Source of the DNA: Daphnia carinata
Taxonomy: Eukaryota > Arthropoda > Branchiopoda > Diplostraca > Daphniidae
Direction: 5' to 3'
Assembly (NCBI RefSeq): GCF_022539665.2
Contig: NC_081338.1
Coordinates: 6,374,446-6,438,445, forward strand
DNA: 64,000 nt
A program made the translations under genes and the position numbers. This document shows, one piece after another, positions 44,191-59,183 of the stretch. A model generated the notes under the pieces. That model was not told where the DNA came from. It did not search any database and worked only from the letters and a program-made list of their open reading frames with translations. How positions within the stretch are numbered: position 1 is the stretch's first letter; every line of letters begins with the position of its first letter.

Positions 44191-45705
44191 TTAGTTTCGT
44201 TTATGTTTCTGTTTAGTTTTGCCTTTATTGGTCTTCTTTTTGAATTTATAATTCCACAAAAAGTTGAGTTTAGCGACAAGTCCAAAGTTTTCCTTCGGCG
44301 AAGTTAACTTGGCTTTGGGAGTGTAATGTTCCTTTTTAGAGAACCCTTCAGGCTCCTCAATCCGAAAGGCGTTGACACCTGCCAAGTCTAGAGTTTGAAA
44401 CCATGATTTACCGATAAAATTTGGAATTCCAGGTTTATCAAAAACTAGTAGCGGACAACTATGGTCTTTTTTGCCAACTTTTGCTCTGGCGATGAAGTAG
44501 CCCATCACATCCATAAAATCCAACTTGTACTTGATTTTCTTCCCGCGTAGAACATCGGTTAAACCGCGCCGTGACACTTGATTACCAAACCATTCATCGA
44601 AACGGATGGGAAGTAATTCAGGTTCGCCCATCTTTTGCCATAGAGACTTGTTAATGCACGAAAATCTACAACGGGTATCAATAGCCATGTCTACTGGAAC
44701 TGTGTTGATTAGAATGCGAATTTGCTTTGAAACTGGCAGGGGAATCGCTTTCTCCAATTCCGTTGTTGAAGGGCCGACAACTGCTTCTGAATTTTTAACT
44801 ATTTTAGGTAATTCAGGGTTATTTGATTGGGGGGTTTTCGCAGTTCCAAACCTTGCCATCTTTTTGTTCCTTAGCTCTTTTTCGGCCCATCTCTTAGCAA
44901 AAGCTGCATCTGCTGCAAATTTGTTTTTGGCCTGGGTTGTAATTAGCAAGGCAGTCTCGCATAGTTCATCGATTTTCCGTAGTTTTGTTTTAGCATCATC
45001 ACACTCTTGTTTCAATCGTTCAATCTTGGCCGTATAGTCGGCTCTTTCTTGTTCGTATAATTCAGTTCTAACGACTTGACCATTTAGGACTTCAGCATTT
45101 GATGCTTCTGCCAGTTGATTTTCCGTATTTGACGGTGTCGTATCTGCAGATAATATTGATGCAATCGGAATTTTGTCTGGTTCAATCAATACTTGATCGT
45201 TCTCAACAAAAACATCAGGGTCTTCGTTGATTTTTAAATCGTTTTCAACTTTTTCTGCGATACATTTCGGCGAGGTTTGGCGCTTTGGTTCTATCCACAT
45301 ATCTTTGTATGCGCTTAGTTCTTCTTTCGCTTTGGTTAAAGCTCTATTTGTCCTAGCCAAATCCATCTTGTAATTCTTTAATTTTTCTTTGGCAAATTCG
45401 TAATCGCGTAGAGAAATGTCAGATTTTAATTCGGGCCCACGGCTTTTCTTAGTAACGTTGATCACTTCTGATTTACACTTATCCGACGGTTCTTTTTTCT
45501 TTGAAACAGATGGTTCATCAGCCTGTAGGTCCGGTCCGGTATGCACTTCGTTGACACTATTCTTTTTTGGTACAAGGAAAATTGTATCCAGCACATCGCG
45601 GATGAATTTGCCCCAAAATATGCAGTAGATAAGAACAAAGACTCTAGCCATGAATTCTGGTTGTAGTAAGTGGCGAATAACATATTCGAAAAACGTAAGA
45701 TCCAT
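44191..45705 (-). CDS. Intronless membrane-anchored coiled-coil protein with a retropepsin-like domain (probably domesticated retroelement sequence)
   Basis: One uninterrupted frame of 504 codons, unlike its multi-exon neighbours. Residues 17-45 are hydrophobic with a likely transmembrane helix (ARVFVLIYCIFWGKFI). Charged helical segments at about 95-137 and 212-285 look like coiled coils. Residues 328-450 resemble a retroviral-type aspartic protease: a beta-strand ILINTVPVDMAID, then T344-R345 where active enzymes have DTG, a CRFSCI strand in place of the usual AxVSVI, and a late LLVF...IPNFIGKSWFQTL block matching the family's NLLGRDWL motif. The catalytic Asp (D343) is kept but the invariant Gly is Arg, so proteolytic activity is doubtful. 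A Lys-rich tail (KKKTNKGKTKQKHKRN) ends it. No reverse transcriptase, integrase or LTRs are visible nearby. A retropepsin origin is inferred from the motif pattern; function is unknown. Confidence 0.6.
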   Translation of the reverse strand: MDLTFFEYVIRHLLQPEFMARVFVLIYCIFWGKFIRDVLDTIFLVPKKNSVNEVHTGPDLQADEPSVSKKKEPSDKCKSEVINVTKKSRGPELKSDISLRDYEFAKEKLKNYKMDLARTNRALTKAKEELSAYKDMWIEPKRQTSPKCIAEKVENDLKINEDPDVFVENDQVLIEPDKIPIASILSADTTPSNTENQLAEASNAEVLNGQVVRTELYEQERADYTAKIERLKQECDDAKTKLRKIDELCETALLITTQAKNKFAADAAFAKRWAEKELRNKKMARFGTAKTPQSNNPELPKIVKNSEAVVGPSTTELEKAIPLPVSKQIRILINTVPVDMAIDTRCRFSCINKSLWQKMGEPELLPIRFDEWFGNQVSRRGLTDVLRGKKIKYKLDFMDVMGYFIARAKVGKKDHSCPLLVFDKPGIPNFIGKSWFQTLDLAGVNAFRIEEPEGFSKKEHYTPKAKLTSPKENFGLVAKLNFLWNYKFKKKTNKGKTKQKHKRN

Positions 45706-46443
45706 TTTGGTTTAATTGATGCTATTAAAATTGGCAACTCGTGGCTATCATTTGGTTGCGATTTGACTTTATAGCAACGTCTTCCTAATCAATTCAGTAT
45801 AACATGAAAAAGTTGCGTTTTCTACTGATTTTTATATTTGGTAGATTCATCTTAACTCCTTAATTTAATATTGCATTGAAAAATATTTTTCCCATATATT
45901 TCAAAAGGTATTCTCATTTTATTTTTGGTTTTAACATTTCTTTTTCATCAAACTTAACTGATGCTGCTTGTGGTTCGGTGTAGGTATCCATTTGTGATGT
46001 AACGAAATCTCACAATACCCATCGACGGTAGCCTAAAATTCTATTATGATTTTTCATTTTGAGAGACAAGAATAAAATGAATATGAATAAAGCAACAACT
46101 CAACTGTTTGATAAAACTAATGTTATCTTTCTTAAGTATTAAGTTTAAAGTTTTTTAATCTTACATGCGTAACCATTACTAGTTATTTCATCACTAATAT
46201 CTATTAAACCAATTAAACTGTAATTTTTCAAAATGGCGGTTTTTTTAATTACGCAACTCAGCTTCAGGTTCAAGTATACAGCGAATTCGCAATGTCGCCT
46301 CAGTTGCGTATTGGTGTCGTCTGCTGTTATTTCGTTTGTTTTTCTTTCTTAACTCCTGCTGTCAATTCTGTTGCGCAACGTAAAAACTACAATATATTAC
46401 AAACGTATTTGGATCTGCCCTGACCTTTAGCATACTGTCAATA
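45706..46443. other. Divergent promoter region, retropepsin-like gene and FTSJ1
   Basis: AT-rich spacer between oppositely transcribed genes. AAAATGGCGG near 46232 is a YY1-like element that also appears at other starts in this window. No coding sequence seen. Confidence 0.4.
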
Positions 46444-47626
46444 ATGGGGAAAACCTCTAAGGATAAACGAGATGTGTATTACAGGTTGGCTAAGGAAGAA
46501 GGTTGGAGAGCCCGTTCCGCTTTTAAATTGCTGCAAATCGACGAAGAATTTCATATATTTGAAGGTATACCGCCGTTGAAAACTTTGTATGTAATTGTAA
46601 TGTTTCACTTCTGCTATTATTTCTAAGGTGTTAAAAATGCTGTTGACCTGTGTGCGGCTCCAGGCAGTTGGAGTCAAGTCCTAACTAGAAAGTTGCATAA
46701 TAAAGAGGAGGATAGTCCTAGTGCAAAAATTGTGGCTGTGGATTTGCAAGCTATGGCACCTTTACCAGGTGTAATCCAGATTCAAGGTGACATCACTCAG
46801 CTATCAACAGCAGAAAAGATTATCCAACATTTCGAGGGTGAAAAAGCAGATTTAGTTGTCTGTGATGGTGCACCAGATGGTATGGTATCATCTTTAAATT
46901 CTTTCCTCAATTTTTTTCCTGAAAGTTATTTTCATTTTCTTAGTTACTGGACTGCATGACATAGATGAATATGTCCAAGCCCAACTACTTCTTGCAGCCT
47001 TAAACATTACCACCCATGTTCTTAAAGATGGTGGAGTTTTTGTTGCAAAAATCTTCAGGGGAAGGGATGTAACACTGCTCTATTCACAACTGAGGATATT
47101 TTTCCCAAAAGTGACTGTGGCCAAACCAACAAGTTCCAGAAATTCCAGTATAGGTGTGTTGGTGATCTGAAAAACTAATTACCTTTCAACAGCAGTATTT
47201 AACTTAGTTCTCCTGTTTGCAGAAGCCTTTGTTGTTTGCCAAAATTATTCTCCGCCAAGTGGCTATATCCCAAACATGTCGAATCCACTTTTGGATCATC
47301 AGTATTGTGACTGGAATGAATGGGAAGGGCCGAACAGAGTGATTGTGCCTTTTTTGGCATGTGGTGATCTTAGTGCATATGACTCTGATATGAGCTATCC
47401 TTTGGATGCAGAATATAAATTCAGGTAATAAAGACAGCAGTCACTGCTGTAGGATGCTAACTCTTTCTTACCTTTCAAACTTCTGTTGCTACCTTTTAGG
47501 CCACCAACGCAGATGCCCATCAATCCCCCATATCATGAAGCGGTTTGTATAAAAAAACAGGACCAATTGGCAAAACCTGCAATGGATCAGCTAACTAAAT
47601 TTGAATCTCTTGAACTGAAGGAATAG
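46444..47626 (+). CDS. tRNA (cytidine-32/guanosine-34) 2'-O-methyltransferase, FTSJ1/TRM7 family
   Basis: Five exons: 46444-46564, 46628-46879, 46944-47153, 47223-47424 and 47500-47626, giving 303 residues. The enzyme uses SAM to methylate ribose at positions 32 and 34 of the anticodon loop of certain tRNAs, with partner subunits (THADA/WDR6 types). The start [20 protein letters not shown] and the SAM motif [12 protein letters not shown] are family signatures. The K-D-K-E catalytic tetrad is visible as K28 (SAFK), D120 (VVCDGAPD), K160 (VFVAKIF) and E195 (EAFVVCQNY). The C-terminal half has the eukaryotic extension ([15 protein letters not shown]), which separates this group from mitochondrial and bacterial RrmJ-like enzymes. 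Drosophila has two paralogs splitting the 32 and 34 activities; this sequence alone does not say whether that applies here. AATAAA at 47732. Confidence 0.95.
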
Positions 47627-48287
47627 TAGTCCATCTACTATAAGTATGTTAAACTTTAAAAAGTTCAGCTTCCCATGCTGCCGAGTTCAACTTGCTGTTC
47701 GGTGTTATCTTTATTATAACTAAATCAGTGAAATAAAAACCATCTAAAGCAAACACAACTCGATGAAGACTGAAAGCTCCGTAAGAATAACATGAAATAG
47801 ATTTTTCTCGTGCATTTCCTTTGAGAACGTATAAGGAATCATGTCTTCACACAGGGATTACTGCCTAAATATTGTGAAAACTCAAAAATTCAAATATACT
47901 GTTTGTTTACAAAAAAAAACAAATAGGAAAAAATGAAAAAAAGCGAGTAAAAAGAAAAGAAAACCGATAAATAACGATAACTACAAAAATAACCACATTC
48001 CAGGCAGCGCATTTGTATACCTGGCAATGCTGCATTCCAAACCGTTGGACTATTTGCAGGATTGGAGCCTAAAAAATTTGAATGTTGCTTCCGTCAACTG
48101 TTAAAAGCCTTCCTCGAACGAGCATAGTCGGTCATGCTGACCGTTGCTCCCGAAAATTTTTAACCGCCAATTCCTCTTAGCAATTTTACAAGCATTGTGT
48201 CTTTGATAGAAACAAGACAGCAATTTTTATATTTCTCTTAATCTTATTGTAGTTTAAACTGCCACTTTTAATCACGAGATTTCGAAA
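47627..48287. other. FTSJ1 3' UTR and polo promoter
   Basis: 660 bases holding the FTSJ1 poly(A) signal, an A-rich tract near 47910-47960 and the presumed polo promoter and leader. TTTTTAACCGCC near 48158 is reminiscent of cell-cycle repressor elements, but this is weak. No coding sequence. Confidence 0.4.
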
Positions 48288-50636
<2,349 letters not shown>

Positions 50637-53600
50637 TTTTGATTGTAAATACTTTTTTTAATGTGTAAATGCGCTAAAATATCCCTCCCAATTTTTTTTA
50701 AACATACAAATTTTCATATTCGTTTTTTAAAAGATGAAACTGCCTTCAGATGTTCTTAAAAGGTGAAATTGAATCATTAGTTGTCCCAATTCTTCCTTCA
50801 TATTCTCTTTCCCATTTTACGGTTTTCGTGTTAGAAATGGTAGGTAAACTAAACCCCCGAAATGCTTTTACTCGAGATAATACATGTAGTTTCTTTTAAC
50901 GATATTTCTGCCTCTTTTTTTTTACTTCCGTCTGAGAGCTGTATCGCTTTCAAAATAATGGATTTGAATAGCTCTTTGTTTGAAGTAGCTAATCGTTTAA
51001 AATAGCGTTCGAGCATTCGTTTTCGAAAAATATAAATAGTGGTGATATTGTGGTTGACCATTGTCGTGGTTGATTTCAAAAACAAAATAGTTTGATGGTT
51101 ATGGTCGTTTCTGATTTTTCACATGGCTTCATCCATTGTCACATATGCCGCGTTATTATGAGGCGGCCATGTATTCAGTGGACCACACAAGACCAATATT
51201 GGAAACGGTGTATTAAAACAAAAAGCCTTGGCATGAAAATCCTTGAGATAAAATTAATAAAAAATTGTGGAATTTATATGTAAAATTTAACAGGTGCAAA
51301 GAGGCAATTTTGAAATATACCTGATTAAACTAAATTGTGCTGCCCAACGAGATTTGAATGTAAATGGACAACATGGCAGCCAGCATTAGCAGCCATTACA
51401 GCGACCGATTTTCCCACGTTTTTCATGCATGAAGCAGCATACTGTGCTTAACTAAACTTGTTATAAACGACTGCTGGTCTCGATTCTTCAGTCCCATTTG
51501 TCGTAATTCAAAATTTCAATCAACCGCTATGGTCAGAACCATGTAATTATACACAAATGAGAAAACTGGAGACATGTGAGTACTTTTTTCTGTTGTTTCT
51601 TTCGAACAGACCATCGAAATCTGTTTTTAAATATAATCTTGGTGTTACTATTTTGGTGAGTGTGGCAACGACTGGCCGAGGCATTTGTACAGACGCCCCT
51701 AGCAGTTTTTGCTTGTGTGCATCTGTTGCATTGCATTGTTTGTAAACGTGAATTGTACGGTAATTGAATTTAAAACTGCTTGTACCGTTTTCCCAAACCG
51801 CTTGGTTGCATGCGTGAGAAAATGACACATGATTTGATTTAAACTTGGTGAGAGATACAGCACCATCACGTGTCTAACTAACTTGTTCTGGCTTGGCGCC
51901 TTTTCTTGTAACAGGTCGCGCTATCTGAAGTCGATCAACTCTATATTCGCGTCACTTGGCTTTTCTAATTTTATCTTATTAAACAATTATCAGGTGCAAG
52001 GATTGTCTCTGCAATCAGCTGGATCAACATCGGGACTGAGCTTTGTTGCATGGAAACATTCGAGAAACCTTGGCTGCGGTTCTCCACCTTAATGTGAGTG
52101 TTGGCCTTTCAATTTTTATTGCCTGCTTCTTTAACAGTCTGCAGTAGGTATTTGAATGATGATGCAGTTTTGGTGAAACATGGTAACCAGGTAGTCTTAA
52201 GGATTCCCACAAGGTGGTGGAGCCATTTGAAACTGTGGGGTGGGCTCAGCGAAAACTAAACACTCAGTCGTCCATGATAGTTTTATGCCACCAGTAAATA
52301 AGCTGAGGTTTATTGTCCAGGACTTACACAGACACACACACACAAGGATTCGGAAACACCCACATGTAGTAGAAAATATCCAATTGTGATTGTGGTATTC
52401 TCCACACCGTCCCTCTTGTAATTAAAATATTTTGATTCAGGCCCTCTCCACAAATTCCCCAACAAACTGTATATCTACGTTGTCTTATTAGTTTTAGATT
52501 GTCGCGACTGCTTCACACACCATCCCGGTGTTTAATGCCGGAATGGAGCCCCAAATTTTTTTTATTATCATTATATTTCGCCAGCAACAAACAAGTGGGA
52601 AAAAGACGTTGATCAGCTGTGCGCACACAAACCATAAAGACTCGTTAAATTAAAAGAAAAAAAAAAAACACACAAATTAGAAAGAAGACGAACATTCGAT
52701 TTTTCTTTTTAATATGTGTGGTCCTTTTGTACAAAGAGTAATAAAGAGCCAATAAAGGAGGAGGCGCAACGGATCATTAAGGTGACGACGAACTTCTTAC
52801 ACGATTGAATGATTCGATCATATAGGAAAATGCTCAGCAAAGAGGGAATGTCTGGAGGCCGTAAAAAAAAAATGAATCAAATAAAAAAGACATACACATA
52901 CAAGGGAACCCTCTGCTCACCGTGAATGAATATTCGTGTGAAAGCCAACATTTTAGATTTTTTTTTTGTTGAGCTGCGGTTACCGTTTTCTTCTTCATTC
53001 TTAACCCGATTCATCGGCCAACACTCCATTTTTTAAAACAGTAGAGAGTCTGCAGTGGTGATCTTTTTATTGCCGTTTTCGAAAGATGGTACGCAAAAAA
53101 AAACACGAGACAAAGCATTCCGTTTTTGTTTTTCGAAAAACGTTATTACATCATAAGGTGGTCATAAAACTTCATTGCCTAAGTGCCAATTATTCTTTTG
53201 TGAGAATCAAAAAGCCATTGAAGAGAAAAACGGTCAACTAACATTGTCACTGTTCCGGTTGTCGGCCCTTCTTTTTATTCTTCTTCTTAAATAATGGATC
53301 CATACGATATTAAAAACCTTTTTTGTGGGGAAAAAAAAAAAATAGAAAATCTCGATCTCCTACTTATTAAAAAACCGCCATGGAAGAAAAAAAAAAAAAG
53401 AATTTGTTTTCTATTCGAGAGAGAGTCAAAAAGGGACCCAAGCGGCGCACACGTTGGAGAAAATGGTAACAGCTGTTGTACTTGGGGGAGAAACGATCAT
53501 TGTCGCAAACTCGAGTAGTTTATCCATTCAAGATTTTGTGTGTCTTGCTGACCCTCCGCACGTCTGCGACAACACCTGGAATTCTCCAGGATGTGATGAA

Positions 53601-55427
53601 TGGACACGAGCCAATATTTCGAAAATGACCGTTGTCACGTGCCATGTGCGAGGGGTGACCCCTTTTAAAAACAAATTTTTGCTTTGGGTCGTTTTTTTTT
53701 TTTTCGTATGGGAAGGACGTCGACGCCATTTTAGGTCCGAAAAATATCCTGCTGATTTCCTCTCGATAATCAATTTAAAAAAATTTCATTTCTATATTGG
53801 TAATTTTCTTGGATCATCAATAATTAAACGGAAGGAAATAAAAAGAAAAAATCCCGAAATTGGGAGGGGGAGGGTAAGAATTTTCCTTTTTTTTTTAAAA
53901 AAAATTCTTGTTTGATTGGTGTGAAAGCATCCTCGCGCTTCCCACGAGTCTCTGACATTATAACATTTTCTCGGTCGTTCATCGGCGGCCTCCGTCTTTG
54001 CGGTCGTCCATTAATAAACAAAAGCGAAAACACCAGAAGAAAAAAAAAAAAGGGAGGATTTTTTTTTTTATTATTATTAAATATCGTAACTATTTCCTAT
54101 ATTTAGTATACGAACGCATGCAGATGACGCGCCTCGTTTTCAAAAAAAAAAAAAACTGTTTCTTTTTTTCACGTTCGTTTGCTGGGCCAAGCCAGGGCCA
54201 TCGTGAGAAAGTCATACGGGTGATTAAGAAAACATCGATCCGTTGTTGCGTTGTCATTGCGGTCAATCGGTTGCAATATGCCGAATAAATCCGATAAGAA
54301 TTTTTTTTTTTTTTTTTTAAATTTTGATTTCAAATCATTTCGAAAGAAAAAAAAAACGGCAACGGTGTGCGTGCGTTGTTATTCGATTTTTACACGAAAG
54401 AAAAAAAAAAAGGTCTCGTCGTTGCGGAGTTACGAGACGAAGCGAACGACTTACGTTTTGTTGTGCATGTGCAGCACAAGAAGAGAGGATGGATGGAAAA
54501 GACCGGAAGTTTGCCGAGTTTGTGTGTGAGAGGCTCATCATGCCGACGTTCCCACACGCGTCCCGACGCACGTAACGTTGGCGCATAGGGACCTTTCCAA
54601 TGCCACACACACACACACAATTGCTCCCGTATTTTCTTGTTCGCGTTTTATTTATTTATTTTTTATTTTTTTTTCTTAAAGGGAATGAAAGAAAAAGCGA
54701 CAAGATCGTTCGTTTCTTTTTTCTTATTTATTTATTTTAATGATTGAAAATTGCCTTTGAGAATTTAAATTCGCGGACTGTGGCGATACGAACGCGCGTA
54801 ACGGAACGATTTCTAAATCAGCTGTCAATTTTTGTTTTTAAATGTTTCAAACGTTTATTTCGTGTGTTCATATTCGAGAGCGAAGTTTTGTTCACATGGA
54901 CAACCTTTCGATGGGGTCGTTGCCTTTATATGAAGACAACCTTGTCGCTGATAACCGGTCGTAGACAATGAAAGACATTTTCGAAGGTATATATCTGCAT
55001 TTGATCTTTTATTGTTTTACGATTAAATTTCCTCGTCTGAACCATTTGATTTTAATTGAAATGAGCAGGAAAGAGAAATGAAATTTTTAGTTTGATAAAA
55101 ATTCATTTAAAAGTAATGATTTAATGTCGTTAGTTGTTCAAGTGGAATTCGGCCTTCGGTCATCCATTTTAGATATGACCATGTCCTTGTCGATGGGCTT
55201 ATGTTGTCCTCGAATTGATGATGCATATCCGTGCGAATCGTTTGCCTTTCTTTTTTTTTTTCTTTTTATATAGGCTTCGTACCTGTAGGGAATAGGAACT
55301 CAAAGGAGCAATTGTTGTCTTAGTTTTCGATTCACCCTCGTTGTGAAACATTCAATCTTTCCCCCCCCCCCCGTCCGTTTAAGCGCATTTCAATTTGATT
55401 CAAATAAGAATATGTAAGGGCAGGTAC
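50637..55427. other. Gene-poor region downstream of polo
   Basis: After the polo 3' UTR I find no exon with domain or splice support. The DNA is AT-rich with many A/T runs. Several frames of 60-150 codons (for example around 53450-53915) are broken by homopolymers and look accidental. A slightly GC-rich patch with dense CG dinucleotides at about 54410-54590 may be regulatory. Confidence 0.45.
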
Positions 55428-55537
55428 CGGAAGATGTTGGCTGCAGGTCCGATGGACCTTGACGGAATGCCATGATGAGCAAGGGCAGAGGGCCTTGGAA
55501 GAGTCGTCGGTCCCGACTTGTTAATGATGACATGCAT
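55428..55537 (-). other. Possible coding first exon, minus strand
   Basis: A minus-strand ATG at 55537 opens 36 codons of balanced composition (starting MHVIINKSGPTTLPRP) that end at a donor-like CCG/GTACCT. It lies just beside a CCAAT-pair promoter-like module, as expected for a divergent transcript. No downstream exon was identified and no family is recognised. Confidence 0.2.
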
Positions 55538-55619
55538 TTTTTTTTTTTTTTTTTTGGGGGATGTGGGGAGGGCTTTGTAAGAGGCGGTTCGTCCCGTTCG
55601 CAATCCCGCAGGTAGCGTG

Positions 55620-55715
55620 ATTATAGCCAGAGCCAATCAGAAACGACCGAACGTCCATTGGCTGTCGTCAACCCAACCATCGCACGCCCCTCCCGACGAC
55701 GCTACGGCGTCGCCG
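55620..55715. promoter_or_regulatory. CCAAT-pair promoter-like module
   Basis: AGCCAATCAG at about 55631 and its inverted form CATTGGCTG at about 55656 lie roughly 25 bp apart, followed by a CGCCCCTCCC GC box near 55685. Paired CCAAT boxes bind NF-Y and mark TATA-less promoters. The module lies in a local GC-rich island (about 55560-55910). It could drive Su(H) or a divergent minus-strand transcript. Confidence 0.45.
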
Positions 55716-58700
55716 TCGTCCCGACTCACGATCTCTTTTTTTTTTCTTAATTCATTTCTTTTTTTTTTGTATCCGCCTTCCCTCCCCCCCCCCCCCCCCC
55801 CCCCGCCTGTGCGGTCGATCGATTCTCGGCGTGACTCGAGAGTCTCTGCGCTATTATCCGGCGGAATGAATCGACTCGACAGACAATACAATCGGCCGAT
55901 CCGCCATTGACGGTTCTACCATTTCGTCGTTCCTCCGTTTTTTTTTTGTGTTTGTTTGCCGAAAAAAAAAAAAAAAATCCTGGAACAATTTTTATCTTTG
56001 TATTTTTTTAAAGTTCCAAGTTGTGTGTGATGCCTCTGCGCAAAGGCCTTTCGAACAGTGTTGAAAACATCTTGCGCATTTGACATCTGATATACGCAAA
56101 GACTTCGATCGAGTTCCTACTTCCGTCCCGACCTCATAGACGCGACATATTTTGGCTTTATTTATCTTTTTTTTTAAGTGTGTGTGAAAAGAATGAACGA
56201 TGCCTACCTCGACACACAGGTAAAAATTAAGAAGAATCCCTTTTTTTTGAATGCGAGTTTGTTTGTGTGTGTTTTTGAATGAAATTTGATGCTCGGAGAA
56301 TCCTTTTTTTTTTTTTTGTGGGTTACATCCTTTCGTGATTGGAGTTGGTGGTCGCTTAGTCGAGCGTAGGACAACTCAAAAATCATCACACCGTGACCAG
56401 TGTGTGAACCTCTCCAAAAAAAAAGGAGGTTTTCCTTTTGATTTATTCATTTTTTTTTTAAAATGCGTTCTTTAAATAAAAAAAAAAGAATGGCGTCGGC
56501 GATTAGGGAATTTGTTTTTGCAGAATTGGGTACAAGTTGTTGAAATTCGACTCTCACGATTGTGTTAGATTTCACTTAAAAATTACGTATATTAGCCTGT
56601 GAATGGATAGAATTTTAAAGATTTTCCCTTTTTTTTTTTTTATTTCGGCCATTTTAGGCCTTTTGGGTGGCCCCCGTTGATTGTTTGGTTAGCCTACAGC
56701 GAGTAACTCTCTAACTTTTTGTTCCTATAAAATTACCTTCTTTTGCAATGGCTCACATATTTTACGTGTTTGTTTCCGAAAAAAAAATAGAAATTGGCTT
56801 TGTCCATTTGGTTTAAAGGGAAAGGTACGTGCGTGGGAATCGGACGCCGACGCCCTTTAATAAACGACGCGTTTTCGAATTTTCTCCCCCCCCATTTTTA
56901 CGTGTTTATACGACGTCGTCAATAGTTCGTGAACTATTGTATAACATCCTCCCCCCCCCTGTCTTTTTTTTTTTTTTGTAATCTACACCCCCCTCTTGCA
57001 AATAAGATCCACCCTAAAAACATGCGTTTTGATTTCCCACGAATAATCTCCAATAATTTGATTGGATCATTTAAAAACAATTCAAATCGAGGGGGGGGGG
57101 GGGAGAGTAGTGTCAATCAGGGAAAAATAGTTTTTGTTTGTCTTGTTTCTAGATGATGAAATTTGTGTTTTGTTTTGTTTGTTTTCCTTATTCCCACGCT
57201 TTCTATATAGTCTTTCACGTCCCTATGACGTAACACACATCCAATTGAGATCCAATTGAAGAAATTTGATCGGTGTACGTTAAAACGTTAAGTTGAAAAA
57301 AAAAATGTATATATAGTTTAAGAAAAAGCGAATGAACATTTGCCGACGCAGGTTCACGCTCCCACGTTCACGGAAATTAAAGGGGAAAAAAAAGGGTAGC
57401 CCGTGATGTTTGTTGTGAGTTACTGCGTCGCAATAAACATACGTGTAACGTGAAGGTACAGGTGACACTGACCTCGTCGACGACCCCAACAACAGGTCCC
57501 TTTTTTTTTTGTGTTCAACTCCTGGCACCTCTCTGACCTCTTGACGAGCGCAGTCGTTCTACTTGTTGCCATTCTGTTCTCACGGCCTCTCTCTCTCTCT
57601 TGTACCTCGATGATTCGGCAGCGCCATTTTTGCAACTGGTGGGGCTAATCTTTTTTTTTATTTATTTCATTGCCGATGATTTAAAGTTTTTTTTTGGGTT
57701 TTTTACATTTTCAAAATGTTGACCATTAATTTTTTTCGTTCAAATAAATTTGATTTTCTTTTTTTTTTTTTAAATGAGTGGGGGGGGGGGGGAATTAGAA
57801 CGAAGGCGGAGCTTCACAGTTGAGTACCAAAAAAAAAAAAAAAAAAAAAAGGAAAGGTGGAGGAAGCGGGTTTTCAACACCCCACTTTGTGTGTGTGTGT
57901 GTGTCTCCTTTCCGTGGATGCTCGACTCCGACGTCGTTCTCACACATTGCGTCGGCGGGAAAACCTTTTTTTTTTTATTATATCTCCTTCTTTTTTTTTT
58001 TTTTTTATTTGATATTTTTTATTTTTTAGTTTTTTTTCAGTTGTAGGAGCTTTCGTTCCCATCGGTTTCTTCTTCCTATTTTTGTTACCTTTTGCGGAAG
58101 GACTGAATTTGTTCGTCCCGCGTGTTACCGCACGTATGTGACGTCATTTTTCTAAAGGGATTCTTTCATTTGTTTTTTTTTTGGCTACTTGTTGCTAAAG
58201 GACAAAACACACACGAGAAAAATGAGTTCCCACGTTATGCTCGCGTTTCAAAACTTCCCCTTTAACTCCGCGCTATGCCTCTTCTTCTTCTTTTTTTTTT
58301 GTTGGAGGAGGTGGAAGAAGAACGGGGGGGGGGGGGTCATTACCAGTTGAAAAAAAAAAAAGCTAACGTTTTTTTATGTAAAGAGTAAACCCCCCCCTTC
58401 CTTACTAGCGTATGTGTGTTCAATAAAAGAACACGCCCTTGATGTGTTGGCACTTCAAAAAGAGTTTGGGGGCATTATTCAAAATAAGTGGGGGGGGGGG
58501 GGGGGGTGAGATTTATTCCAAATTATCTGATTGGTGTGGGTTTCCCTGAATTTCGAAATGATTTTTCGTTATCGGATTTCTTATTCATTTCGAATCAAAA
58601 AAATCGAATTAATAAATTTCAAATTTAAAAAAGAAAATCAGTTGGGAATTATTCATATAAAAAGGGAGGGAGAGATTACCTTTCGAGCAGATTGCATGAA

Positions 58701-59183
58701 AATCTATCAGAGGGGGGGGGGGAGGAGGGTGTATGAAAGAACACAAAAGAGAACCTCCCCCACCCTATGACGCTTTTCAACCACCCTCCGCGTCCGTTTT
58801 TCGATGGGCAAAATGCAGGCACAGAGGTGTACAGCTGCGCACATACACCGAAGTACCAGCACCCTCCCCCGACTCCACCCTAGGTGGAGGCATCACCACA
58901 AAACGGGGGCAGCCCGCCGTCGTTTGGCTATACAACAACCGAGTTGTTGTTTTTTTTTTTTTATATTTTACATTTTTAGTTGCACGACGGTTGGACTAGA
59001 ATCAGCACGTCTTGTACAGTGGCTCAGCGTCAACGTGAATTGTTTTTTGTTTTTTGTGTGTTCCCTATGCGAGTTTTTGACATGCGTTCGTGATTAAGTG
59101 GAACATTTTGTTTTTGAATTTACAAGTTGGCGTGTGTCGTTTGCGTCGTTAGAAAAACGAATTTTTGTTGTTTGAATTTCAAA
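55716..59183. other. Homopolymer-rich upstream region of Su(H)
   Basis: No supported coding exon. It contains a C21 run (55784-55804), a G17 run (58490-58506), other G runs near 57780, 58324 and 58710, an A run near 57829, and many T runs. 5' UTR exons of Su(H) may be hidden here but cannot be placed. Confidence 0.4.

Noticed and set aside
44191-45705. Complete LTR retrotransposon
   Set aside because: No reverse transcriptase, RNase H, integrase or long terminal repeats were found within several kb on either side.
53454-53915. 153-codon frame after polo
   Set aside because: The second half is homopolymer-derived Phe/Lys/Ile, and the first half has no recognisable similarity or splice signals.
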